Origin: JADHMP01 sp964386915
Lineage (GTDB): Bacteria > Bacteroidota > Bacteroidia > Flavobacteriales > Flavobacteriaceae
Assembly (NCBI GenBank): GCA_964386915.1
Contig: CAYLUQ010000004.1
Coordinates: 62,001-126,000 of the forward strand
DNA length: 64,000 nucleotides
Direction of reading: 5' to 3'
This document shows, one piece after another, positions 33,670 through 41,160 of this stretch; position 1 is the stretch's first letter; every line of letters starts with the position of its first letter. The translations under genes and the position numbers were made by a program. The notes under the pieces are model-generated. The model had not been told where the DNA came from, searched no databases, and saw only the letters and a program-made list of their open reading frames with translations.

Positions 33670-33704
33670 CAAACCCAATTTCAGCCTCAAAGAGCATAAG
33701 AAAC

Positions 33705-33717
33705 TGACAAAATGTCA
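33705..33717 (+). promoter_or_regulatory. Inverted repeat TGACA-AAA-TGTCA upstream of miaB
   Basis: Perfect 5-base arms separated by three A, 19 bases upstream of the miaB -7 box. Similar CTGTC/TGTCA half-sites cluster upstream of groES. It could be the binding site of the Fis-type sigma-54 activator encoded just downstream of miaB; this is inference. Confidence 0.35.
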
Positions 33718-33735
33718 ATATTGATTGCTTTTTCT

Positions 33736-33743
33736 TAATTTTG
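33736..33743 (+). promoter_or_regulatory. Candidate -7 element of the miaB promoter
   Basis: TAATTTTG matches TAnnTTTG exactly and ends 9 bases before the miaB ATG. The start site would then leave a leader of only a few bases, with no room for a ribosome binding site. Confidence 0.5.
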
Positions 33744-33752
33744 CACCACGCC

Positions 33753-35216
33753 ATGAAAACGAAAACACTCTCAAACGCTACTAAAGATCCTCATGCCTAT
33801 GAGGGGGTTTCTTTGCCAAAAAGGGACACTTCAAGCAATCGACTTGCCTATATTGAAAGTTATGGTTGTCAGATGAACTTTGCCGATAGCGAAGTGGTAG
33901 CTTCTATCTTGCAAGAAGAAGGCTTTGGCATTACAAATGAATTGCAAGAAGCTTCATTGATTTTATTAAACACCTGCTCCATAAGAGAAAAGGCCGAGCA
34001 AACTGTGCGCAATCGGTTGGTGCATTTTAATAGTCTAAAAACACAAAATCCAACGGTAAAAGTGGGTGTTTTGGGTTGCATGGCAGAACGCTTAAAACAC
34101 CGCTTTTTAGAAGAAGAAAAAATTGTGGATTTAGTGGTGGGACCCGATGCCTACAAAGACCTTCCCCATTTGTTGGAAGAAGTAGCCGCTCAACGAGAGG
34201 CCGTAAACGTTATTCTTTCAAAAGAAGAAACCTATGGAGACATTGCCCCAGTACGACTCAACAGCAACGGGATAACGGCCTTTGTGTCCATCACCAGAGG
34301 ATGTGATAATATGTGCACCTTTTGTGTGGTGCCTTTTACTAGAGGGAGAGAACGAAGCCGCGATCCAAAAAGTATCTTGCAAGAGGTGCAAGAACTTGCC
34401 GAAAAAGGCTATAAAGAAATTACACTCCTAGGGCAAAATGTAGACAGCTATTTATGGTATGGAGGAGGCTTGAAAAAAGATTTTGAAAAAGCCAGTGAAC
34501 TACAACAAAAAACTGCTGTTCGTTTTCATCACCTGCTCGATATGGTAGCCACGGCTCAACCTAAAATGCGCTTGCGCTTTTCTACCTCCAACCCGCAAGA
34601 TTTATCGTTAGACGTGCTTCACACCATGGCAAAACACCAAAATATTTGCAATTATATTCACCTTCCGGTGCAATCAGGGAGCAATAGAATTCTTAAGAAA
34701 ATGAATCGTCTCCACAGCCGAGAAGAATATTTTGAATTAATCGATTCCATTCGAAAAATCATTCCCAATTGTGGTATTTCCCATGACATGATTGCCGGGT
34801 TTCCAACCGAAACAGAAGCCGATCACCAAGACACGCTTTCGTTGATGGACTATGTGAAATATGATTTTGGGTTTATGTTTGCCTATTCGGAACGACCCGG
34901 CACTTTGGCTGCCCGAAAAATGCCCGATGAAGTGCCTACCGAAATCAAAAAAAGACGCCTCAATGAAATTATAGCCTTGCAGCAAAAACACAGTCTCTAT
35001 CGCACCCAAGCTTTTGTGGGCAAAACCGTTTGTGTGCTCATAGAAAAACCCTCCAAAAAATCACCCGACTATTGGAGTGGCCGAACCACCCAAAATACCG
35101 TGGTGGTTTTTCCTAAAGAAAACTACCAACCCGGTGATTTTGTCGATGTAAAAATTACCCATTGCACCGCAGCTACCCTCCTTGGAGAAGCTGTGGGGCA
35201 TTCAAATTCAATTTAA
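33753..35216 (+). CDS. miaB: tRNA-2-methylthio-N6-dimethylallyladenosine synthase
   Basis: 487 residues from the ATG at 33753; an earlier in-frame TTG at 33741 overlaps the -7 box and cannot be the start. The N-terminal MTTase domain holds cluster cysteines 39 (YGCQMN), 75 (NTCSIR) and 109 (LGCMAE). The radical SAM motif is C184-x3-C188-x2-C191 (RGCDNMCTFC). A TRAM domain ends the protein. It adds the 2-methylthio group to i6A37 of tRNAs reading U-starting codons. The 20-residue pre-domain tail is typical of Bacteroidota. The sigma-54 activator starts 2 bases after its stop. Confidence 0.95.
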   Translation: MKTKTLSNATKDPHAYEGVSLPKRDTSSNRLAYIESYGCQMNFADSEVVASILQEEGFGITNELQEASLILLNTCSIREKAEQTVRNRLVHFNSLKTQNPTVKVGVLGCMAERLKHRFLEEEKIVDLVVGPDAYKDLPHLLEEVAAQREAVNVILSKEETYGDIAPVRLNSNGITAFVSITRGCDNMCTFCVVPFTRGRERSRDPKSILQEVQELAEKGYKEITLLGQNVDSYLWYGGGLKKDFEKASELQQKTAVRFHHLLDMVATAQPKMRLRFSTSNPQDLSLDVLHTMAKHQNICNYIHLPVQSGSNRILKKMNRLHSREEYFELIDSIRKIIPNCGISHDMIAGFPTETEADHQDTLSLMDYVKYDFGFMFAYSERPGTLAARKMPDEVPTEIKKRRLNEIIALQQKHSLYRTQAFVGKTVCVLIEKPSKKSPDYWSGRTTQNTVVVFPKENYQPGDFVDVKITHCTAATLLGEAVGHSNSI

Positions 35217-35218
35217 TC

Positions 35219-36511
35219 ATGGAATCCCTTCAGAGTGTCAAACAGCGTTTTGGAATTATTGGAAATCACCCCGGATTAAACAGAGCCTTAGAAAAGGCCC
35301 TGCGGGTTTCCAGCACCGATATTTCAGTTTTAGTGATTGGAGAAAGTGGGGTTGGAAAAGAAAATATTCCTAAAATTATTCATCAATATTCCCACAGAAA
35401 GCACGCTAAATACATTGCCGTAAACTGTGGCGCTATTCCAGAAGGCACCATAGACAGTGAATTATTTGGCCATGAAAAAGGAGCTTTCACAGGAGCTACT
35501 CAAACCCGTTCGGGCTATTTTGAAGTGGCGGATGGCGGCACTATATTTTTAGATGAAGTGGGAGAACTTCCCCTCACCACCCAAGTGCGTTTGTTACGGG
35601 TTTTAGAAAGTGGTGAATTTATAAAAGTGGGCGCTTCAAATGTACAAAAAACCAATGTCCGCATTGTGGCTGCCACCAACGTGAACATGGTTGAAGCCAT
35701 TCAAAAAGGAAAATTTAGAGAAGACCTTTATTATCGTTTGAGCACGGTTGAAATTGAACTGCCTCCATTGCGTGAACGCAAAGAGGATATTCCCCTTCTC
35801 TTTCGAAAATTTGCTTCCGATTTTGCTCAAAAATATCATATGCCTACACTCCGCCTAACGGAAGACAGCCAAAAAATGATGCTTAACTACCGGTGGAATG
35901 GTAACATTAGACAATTGCGCAATATTGCCGAGCAACTTTCTGTGCTCGAAAAAGAACGCGAAATCAACGCCACTACCCTTCGCTCCTATCTGCCCGATAG
36001 TGGCAAAAACTTACCCATGCTGCTCAACCAAGAAAAAAAGGAAAGTGATTTCGCCACTGAAAGAGAAATTCTGTATAAGGTACTCTTTGACATGAAAAAC
36101 GATTTGAACGATTTGAAAAAATTGACACTCGAATTGTTGCAAGACGACAACAGAAAAGTGCAAGAAAAAAATCAGGGGTTAATTGAAAAAATCTATGGCA
36201 AATCTAGTTCGGAAGAAGCGGCTCCAATAAAAAATGCGCTTCAAGCCATTCCGATTTCCAATGAGGAAGAAGAGGTAAACGAAAATGACTATCACGAACA
36301 AGAGGAAACCTCATCTTATGATGACTATGCCGAGGCAGTGGTAGAAGAAGAACCCCTATCACTCTTAGAAAAAGAGGTTGAAATGATTAAAAGTGCCTTG
36401 ATTCGAAACAAAGGAAAACGTAAATTGGCTGCAGAAGAATTAGGAATTTCTGAAAGAACCCTCTATAGAAAAATAAAACAATTTGATTTACACAATGTGG
36501 AAAACACCTAG
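35219..36511 (+). CDS. Sigma-54-interacting transcriptional activator without a receiver domain
   Basis: 430 residues from the ATG at 35219; an upstream in-frame extension inside miaB is not used. The AAA+ domain starts almost at the N-terminus: Walker A GESGVGKE at 41-48, the sigma-54 loop GAFTGA at 88-93, Walker B TIFLDEVG near 108-115, then an arginine-finger region and NIRQLRN. A long acidic linker follows (residues ~270-385, many Glu and Asp). A Fis-type helix-turn-helix closes the protein (KRKLAAEELGISERTLYRKIKQF). There is no sensory or receiver domain, so activity may be set by partner proteins or by expression. It lies between miaB and lptE, a placement I recognise in Flavobacteriia. 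Targets are unproven; TGTCA repeats upstream of groES are candidates. Confidence 0.92.
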   Translation: MESLQSVKQRFGIIGNHPGLNRALEKALRVSSTDISVLVIGESGVGKENIPKIIHQYSHRKHAKYIAVNCGAIPEGTIDSELFGHEKGAFTGATQTRSGYFEVADGGTIFLDEVGELPLTTQVRLLRVLESGEFIKVGASNVQKTNVRIVAATNVNMVEAIQKGKFREDLYYRLSTVEIELPPLRERKEDIPLLFRKFASDFAQKYHMPTLRLTEDSQKMMLNYRWNGNIRQLRNIAEQLSVLEKEREINATTLRSYLPDSGKNLPMLLNQEKKESDFATEREILYKVLFDMKNDLNDLKKLTLELLQDDNRKVQEKNQGLIEKIYGKSSSEEAAPIKNALQAIPISNEEEEVNENDYHEQEETSSYDDYAEAVVEEEPLSLLEKEVEMIKSALIRNKGKRKLAAEELGISERTLYRKIKQFDLHNVENT

Positions 36512-37022
36512 TGCATTTTTTTTGATGGGTTTGTTATGCCTCTTCCTACTAGCAGGTTGCGGCATCTACTCCTTTACTGGGGCTTCTATTCCTCCGGGCA
36601 CCAATTCCTTTCAAGTAAATTATTTTGTCAATGTGGCGGGCAACAAACCTGGCTCTACCGTAGAGCCTGGCTTGGATAGAGATTTTACGGTGGCACTTCA
36701 AGATTTAATTCTAAATCTCACCAATTTAGATTTGGTCACTGCCGATGGCGACCTGATCTATGAAGGCGATATCACCGAATATAGCGTGACCCCCATGTCG
36801 GCCACTGCGGAAAACACGGCGGCCCAAAATCGATTAAAAATGACCGTTTTTCTCACCTTTACCAATACCAAAAGAGAAGAAGATAATTTTAAGAAATCAT
36901 TTTCTTTCTTTTATGATTTTCCAGCCGATAAGCAAGTGTATGACGTAATTGATTCGGCACATAAAGAACTATTTGAACGAATTACACAAGATATTTTTAA
37001 TGAAACCTTAGCCAAATGGTAG
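36495..37022 (+). CDS. lptE: LptE-like LPS assembly lipoprotein
   Basis: 175 residues from the ATG at 36495. The lipobox LAGC places the acylated Cys at residue 22, and GCGIYSFTGASIPPGTNSFQV is the typical Bacteroidota LptE start (given in part). The mature domain carries the strand pattern YEGDITEYSVTPMS and a C-terminal helix ITQDIFNETLAKW. LptE plugs LptD in the outer membrane during lipopolysaccharide export. It overlaps the activator by 17 bases and the next gene by 7 bases, so the cluster is tightly coupled. Confidence 0.88.
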   Translation: MWKTPSAFFLMGLLCLFLLAGCGIYSFTGASIPPGTNSFQVNYFVNVAGNKPGSTVEPGLDRDFTVALQDLILNLTNLDLVTADGDLIYEGDITEYSVTPMSATAENTAAQNRLKMTVFLTFTNTKREEDNFKKSFSFFYDFPADKQVYDVIDSAHKELFERITQDIFNETLAKW

Positions 37023-37714
37023 AGCAAGAAGCTTCTTTTTTTGAAACCATTGTGCAATTGCAAAATGGAGATAAATCAGGGTATGAGTCTCTTTTGGCTA
37101 TCAAAAATCGTTATCCTTATTTTCAGCACGCTTGGCTTTATCTAGCTAAATGGGCTGAAAAACACCAGCCGGAAGAGGCAGAGGCCCTGATGCAACAAAC
37201 AGCCTGTCGCACCTTTGACCGTTCATTGCTCTTTGATTGGCATGAAAATCCACTCAAACAGCAGGAAAAAGCTAAAGTAAAACCCAAGAAAAAAACAAAG
37301 GTCCAGCAAACTCCACCCAAAAAGGCAAAAAAAGTAACTCCCACCCCAAAACCCCAAAAGGAGAGTGCTCCACCCCAAATGACCTTTACAAATTGGCTTC
37401 AATTTGTTCAAGCTAATCCGCAAAAGGCAACCCCTCCCAACGATCGTTTTGCCTTGATAGATGCCTTTTTAGCCCAACAACCCAAGATTCAACCTCCCCT
37501 AAAGGGCAGACAAAAACAAGAAGATTTGAGTGAAGCCAGTTGGACCTCTACAGACGAATTGATGACAGAAACACTGGCTAAAATTTTTGTGAAACAAAAA
37601 AAATATACCAAAGCACTTCAGGCTTATGAAATTTTACGTTTGAAATATCCAGAAAAAAATAGTTTCTTTGCCAACCAAATCAAAGCAATAAAGGAATTGC
37701 AAGAAAATAAATAA
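37016..37714 (+). CDS. Hypothetical TPR-like protein with Lys/Pro-rich linker
   Basis: 232 residues, function not recognised. Residues 1-75 are helical (YPYFQHAWLYLAKWAEKHQP), resembling a tetratricopeptide pair. Residues ~78-120 form a strongly basic, proline-rich linker (PKKKTKVQQTPPKKAKKVTP). The C-terminus again looks TPR-like: ETLAKIFVKQKKYTKALQAYEILRLKYPEK. No signal peptide is present, so it is probably cytosolic, perhaps binding nucleic acid or a membrane partner. It overlaps lptE by 7 bases and ends 7 bases before secG, so envelope biogenesis is the context. The C-terminal repeat is the better-supported part. Confidence 0.75.
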   Translation: MVEQEASFFETIVQLQNGDKSGYESLLAIKNRYPYFQHAWLYLAKWAEKHQPEEAEALMQQTACRTFDRSLLFDWHENPLKQQEKAKVKPKKKTKVQQTPPKKAKKVTPTPKPQKESAPPQMTFTNWLQFVQANPQKATPPNDRFALIDAFLAQQPKIQPPLKGRQKQEDLSEASWTSTDELMTETLAKIFVKQKKYTKALQAYEILRLKYPEKNSFFANQIKAIKELQENK

Positions 37715-37721
37715 GTAACCC

Positions 37722-38084
37722 ATGAGTACATTTTCAATTTTTATCGCCCTGATCTTAGTGGTGTGTTTTCTTTTAATTTTAGTTGTTATGGTTCAAAATC
37801 CTAAAGGAGGAGGCTTATCTTCTTCTTTTGGCGGGGGAGGCACTCAGCAAATTGGAGGCGTTCAAAAAACGAGTGATTTTCTAGACCGAAGCACTTGGGT
37901 TTTGGCTGTTCTATTGATGATCTTAATTTTGGTATCCAACCTAACGCTTGAGCGAACTGGCAGCACCCAAGATTCTAGATTGTTGCAAGACAACACCAAC
38001 ACCGCACAACCGGCAGCCGTGCCAGAAGTGGCTCCTGAAACAGAGGAAATTCCTGAAATTCCTCTTGCTCCAACCGAAAATTAA
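37722..38084 (+). CDS. secG: Preprotein translocase subunit SecG
   Basis: 120 residues. Two membrane helices (FSIFIALILVVCFLLILVVMVQ and WVLAVLLMILILVSNLTL, in part) flank the conserved NPKGGGLSSSFGGGGTQQIGGVQKT loop (in part), which identifies SecG. The C-terminal ~35 residues are an acidic, Pro-rich tail, common in this phylum. SecG helps SecYEG-mediated export at the inner membrane. It lies 129 bases before groES, with a regulatory region in between. Confidence 0.93.
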   Translation: MSTFSIFIALILVVCFLLILVVMVQNPKGGGLSSSFGGGGTQQIGGVQKTSDFLDRSTWVLAVLLMILILVSNLTLERTGSTQDSRLLQDNTNTAQPAAVPEVAPETEEIPEIPLAPTEN

Positions 38085-38096
38085 GGTGGGTTTGAG

Positions 38097-38150
38097 CTGT
38101 CATTAATGTCAGCCTGTCAGTTTGTTCCCTCAATTTTTAACAATTTGTCA
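38097..38150 (+). promoter_or_regulatory. Cluster of TGTCA half-sites upstream of groES
   Basis: CTGTCATT/AATGTCAG (38097-38112) is an inverted repeat with one mismatch in eight. Two more copies follow, TGTCAG at 38115 and TGTCA at 38146. Clustering 60-115 bases ahead of groES suits an activator binding region, possibly for the Fis-type protein encoded at 35219. A TTTG-type promoter is not evident here. Confidence 0.4.
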
Positions 38151-38162
38151 CCTTTAGACCAT

Positions 38163-38178
38163 TGGCACAGTTTCTGTC
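38163..38178 (+). promoter_or_regulatory. Sigma-54-like promoter candidate for groESL
   Basis: TTGGCAC with GG at 38164-38165, then G-T at 38176-38177 after ten bases. The -24 half matches the sigma-54 consensus TGGCAC fully, but the -12 half reads CTGT instead of TTGC. The start codon lies 35 bases after the -12 region. Confidence 0.35.
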
Positions 38179-38212
38179 TTAAAAGTGTCCAAACAAAATA
38201 TTTAGAATAATC

Positions 38213-38491
38213 ATGAGTAAAATAAGTATTAAACCCCTAGCAGACCGAGTTCTTGTTGAGCCTGCTGCTGCAGAAACAAAAACTTCCTCAGGAATTATCA
38301 TTCCCGATACAGCCAAAGAAAAGCCTCAAAGAGGAACGGTTGTGGCCGTAGGCAATGGAACTAAAGACAACCCCATCACAGTGAGTGTGGGAGATCAAGT
38401 CCTTTATGGAAAATATGCCGGAACCGAACTTCAGCATGAGGGCGTAGATTATTTAATAATGAAAGAAAGCGATATACTCGCAATTGTATAA
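38213..38491 (+). CDS. groES: Co-chaperonin GroES
   Basis: 92 residues, the usual length. The Cpn10 fold is complete: IKPLADRVLVEPAAAETKTSSGIIIPDTA (in part), with the mobile loop KTSSGIIIP that docks on GroEL, then QRGTVVAVGNG and QVLYGKYAGTEL. It caps the GroEL chamber. The groEL ATG follows 20 bases downstream. The upstream 129-base region holds TGTCA repeats and a sigma-54-like element, so heat or stress control by an unusual route is possible. Confidence 0.97.
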   Translation: MSKISIKPLADRVLVEPAAAETKTSSGIIIPDTAKEKPQRGTVVAVGNGTKDNPITVSVGDQVLYGKYAGTELQHEGVDYLIMKESDILAIV

Positions 38492-38511
38492 CACCATAAA
38501 CTTTAGAGAAC

Positions 38512-40143
38512 ATGGCAAAAAAAATTGAATTTGATATTGAAGCTAGAGACGGCATCAAACGTGGTGTTGATGCGCTAGCCAATGCAGTAAAAGTGACCCT
38601 AGGCCCCAAAGGTCGCAATGTGATTATTGGAAAATCTTTTGGTGCACCTCAGGTGACTAAAGACGGTGTGACCGTGGCCAAAGAAATTGAACTAGAAGGA
38701 GCCCTAGAAAATATGGGCGCACAAATGGTGAAAGAAGTAGCCTCCAAAACCAACGACTTGGCTGGTGACGGAACCACTACCGCCACTATTTTAGCGCAAG
38801 CAATTGTGAAAGAAGGACTCAAAAACGTGGCCGCTGGTGCCAACCCACTAGACCTTAAACGCGGAATTGACAAAGCCGTTGAAGCTATTGTTGATGCCCT
38901 AGGAAAACAAGCCGTTGCTGTTGGCGACGCTTCTGAAAAAATTCATCAAGTGGCTAGCATTTCTGCTAACAATGATGAAACTATTGGAGCCCTCATTACC
39001 GAAGCTTTTGAAAAAGTAGGTAAAGAAGGAGTGATTACAGTAGAAGAAGCTAAGGGAACAGACACCTATGTAGATGTTGTGGAAGGGATGCAGTTTGATC
39101 GTGGTTATTTGTCTCCCTACTTTGTGACCGATTCAGAAAAAATGGAGGCCGATTTAGAATCGCCCTATATTTTGTTATACGATAAGAAAATTTCAGCAAT
39201 GAAAGATTTGCTTCCCATTTTAGAGCCAGTGGCTCAAAGCGGAAAGCCACTTTTAGTGATTGCTGAAGATGTTGATGGTGAAGCTCTTGCCACTCTAGTG
39301 GTAAATAAATTGCGTGGAGCACTTAAAATTGCGGCTGTAAAAGCACCTGGTTTTGGTGATCGCAGAAAAGCCATGTTAGAAGATATCGCCATTTTAACAG
39401 GTGGAACAGTTATTTCCGAAGAAAGAGGATTTACACTTGAAAACACCACTATTGATATGTTGGGGACAGCAGAAAAAGTGACCATTGACAAAGACAACAC
39501 TACTGTGGTTAATGGCAATGGAGCGTCCGATGACATCAAGGCCCGTGTGAGCCAAATCAAAGCACAGATTGAAACTACCACCTCTGACTACGACAAAGAA
39601 AAGCTACAAGAACGCTTGGCTAAATTATCTGGTGGGGTGGCCGTGCTTTATGTTGGAGCACCTTCTGAAGTAGAAATGAAAGAGAAAAAAGACCGTGTAG
39701 ATGATGCCTTGCACGCCACTCGTGCTGCTGTTGAAGAAGGTATTGTTGCCGGTGGAGGAGTTGCGCTTTTAGCCACAAAAAAAGGCTTAGCAAAACTCAA
39801 AGCCGCTAATGATGATGAAGGCACAGGCATTCAAATCATCAACAAAGCCATTGAAGCTCCCTTGCGCACCATTGTAGAAAACGCCGGTAGCGAAGGCTCA
39901 GTGGTGGTTTCTAAAGTGTTAGAAGGCGCTGAAAACTTTGGCTACAACGCCAAAGATGGCAGCTATGTAGACATGCTCAAAGCTGGGATTATTGATCCCA
40001 AGAAAGTGACACGTGTGGCTCTAGAAAATGCCGCATCTGTAGCTGGAATGATTCTCACCACAGAGTGTGCTTTAATTGATATTAAAGAAGAAGTTCCTGC
40101 TGCCGCTCCTCCAATGGGAGGCGGAATGCCAGGAATGATGTAA
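38512..40143 (+). CDS. groEL: Chaperonin GroEL
   Basis: 543 residues. Family segments are intact: VTLGPKGRNVIIGKSFGAPQVTKDGVTVAKEI (in part), the ATP-binding GDGTTTATILAQAI, VEEGIVAGGGVALL and the C-terminal GGMPGMM tail. It forms the double-ring folding chamber in the cytosol. It ends the operon: a strong rho-independent terminator begins 19 bases after its stop. Confidence 0.98.
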   Translation: MAKKIEFDIEARDGIKRGVDALANAVKVTLGPKGRNVIIGKSFGAPQVTKDGVTVAKEIELEGALENMGAQMVKEVASKTNDLAGDGTTTATILAQAIVKEGLKNVAAGANPLDLKRGIDKAVEAIVDALGKQAVAVGDASEKIHQVASISANNDETIGALITEAFEKVGKEGVITVEEAKGTDTYVDVVEGMQFDRGYLSPYFVTDSEKMEADLESPYILLYDKKISAMKDLLPILEPVAQSGKPLLVIAEDVDGEALATLVVNKLRGALKIAAVKAPGFGDRRKAMLEDIAILTGGTVISEERGFTLENTTIDMLGTAEKVTIDKDNTTVVNGNGASDDIKARVSQIKAQIETTTSDYDKEKLQERLAKLSGGVAVLYVGAPSEVEMKEKKDRVDDALHATRAAVEEGIVAGGGVALLATKKGLAKLKAANDDEGTGIQIINKAIEAPLRTIVENAGSEGSVVVSKVLEGAENFGYNAKDGSYVDMLKAGIIDPKKVTRVALENAASVAGMILTTECALIDIKEEVPAAAPPMGGGMPGMM

Positions 40144-40162
40144 GTACATCTTGCTAATCAAT

Positions 40163-40191
40163 AAAAAACCCTGCACTTGCAGGGTTTTTTT
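40163..40191 (+). terminator. Rho-independent terminator after groEL
   Basis: An A-rich lead (AAAAAA) runs into an ACCCTGCA/TGCAGGGT stem with a very short loop, followed by a run of seven T. The arms pair perfectly for eight bases, with additional A-T pairs at the base. Confidence 0.92.
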
Positions 40192-40332
40192 ATTTGTAGG
40201 GACAAAAAAAGAGAACTCATTTTCTAAATGCTGTATACTGTCCTCATCTTTCCCCTCAATTTTTGTGTTAAAATTGTCAATAATAGCGTTGTCAGATTTA
40301 TCAAATCAACCTTTAAGAAAGCTATTTGACTT

Positions 40333-40354
40333 GAATAAACGGCTTAGTTTATTC
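40333..40354. repeat. Inverted repeat between groEL and the HMA-MauE gene
   Basis: Perfect 8-base arms GAATAAAC and GTTTATTC flank a GGCTTA loop, three bases beyond the stop of the minus-strand HMA-MauE gene. There is no T tract, so it is at best a weak terminator or an RNA-end stabiliser for that gene. The rest of 40192-40357 holds no gene. Confidence 0.5.
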
Positions 40355-40357
40355 TAC

Positions 40358-41080
40358 TTAAAGCCAATAACCACTAAGCCCCACAATAGCCATAGTAATC
40401 ATCAATAGATTTTCTATTAGAGTAGCTTCTGTCATGGGCAGTTTTAGAGCGGTGCCTAAACAAGCACATTGAATTTGGTTTTTTTGCATTAAACTTTGCA
40501 ATACCCCAAGGGTGGTTATGGATAAAATGATTAGGGTGGCTCCTAGCGCATAAAACACTTCTATTTGAAGTAAAAACATAACGCCAAGGGCACTTTCTAA
40601 AAAGGGATAGACAAGTGCATAACCCCTACTTTTTTTAGCGAGTGGGTCATATTGCGCAAAGGAATCGGGGAAACCTTTGTAGTCTAAAAACTTAAAAAAA
40701 CTAAAAACAATAAAAAATAAACCCATAAAATCATACATGGCTACCTCCGGTGCTTGTCGGAGTTGTTGCAAAAACCAAGTGGCGGCAATCAAATAGCCAA
40801 AAATGAGCCATAGGGGGGTGAGTTGTTGCCATTTAGAAATTGTTTTGGGTACAGCTAGGGCATTCTTTTTTGCAGGGTCAAGGGCTGAAACACTATATTT
40901 TGAACCCAATTGGGTAGCTATTCTTTCTAAAGGCAAGGGAGTGGCCGTATCAAATTGTGCACGGGCTTCTTCAAAAAGAACAGAAACAGCTCCAACACCC
41001 TCTAGGGCCTCTAATTTTTCCGTTACACTTTTTTGACAATTGAGGCAGGTCATGCCCGTTACTTTTATGTGTTGTTCCAT
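40358..41080 (-). CDS. HMA domain fused to a MauE/DoxX-like membrane protein
   Basis: 240 residues. Residues 1-68 form a heavy-metal-associated domain with Cys12-x-x-Cys15 (GMTCLNCQ). Residues ~90-240 contain about four to five membrane helices with a MauE-like pattern, ending QCACLGTALKLPMTEATLIENLLM. MauE/DoxX proteins pass redox equivalents through the membrane; the HMA part binds copper or a similar ion. A role in copper or thiol redox delivery is the fair inference, though the family is not characterised. It is a single-gene unit that converges on groEL. The CACLG pair in the last loop may be a second redox site. Confidence 0.8.
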   Translation of the reverse strand: MEQHIKVTGMTCLNCQKSVTEKLEALEGVGAVSVLFEEARAQFDTATPLPLERIATQLGSKYSVSALDPAKKNALAVPKTISKWQQLTPLWLIFGYLIAATWFLQQLRQAPEVAMYDFMGLFFIVFSFFKFLDYKGFPDSFAQYDPLAKKSRGYALVYPFLESALGVMFLLQIEVFYALGATLIILSITTLGVLQSLMQKNQIQCACLGTALKLPMTEATLIENLLMITMAIVGLSGYWL

Positions 41081-41148
41081 GGGGTTTAAATTAACTTATG
41101 TAAATGTAAAAACTTATGTATTATAAAGGAAACTCGCCAACTAATTTT

Positions 41149-41156
41149 TACTTTTG
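41149..41156 (+). promoter_or_regulatory. Candidate -7 element ahead of the GAF-domain gene
   Basis: TACTTTTG matches TAnnTTTG and ends only 4 bases before the ATG at 41161. Transcription would begin at or next to the start codon, implying a leaderless message. Confidence 0.45.
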
Positions 41157-41160
41157 CCAA

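Noticed and set aside
33700..33750. Sigma-54 promoter upstream of miaB
   Set aside because: A TTGC is present near 33725 but there is no GG at the required -24 spacing; the TAATTTTG box fits better.
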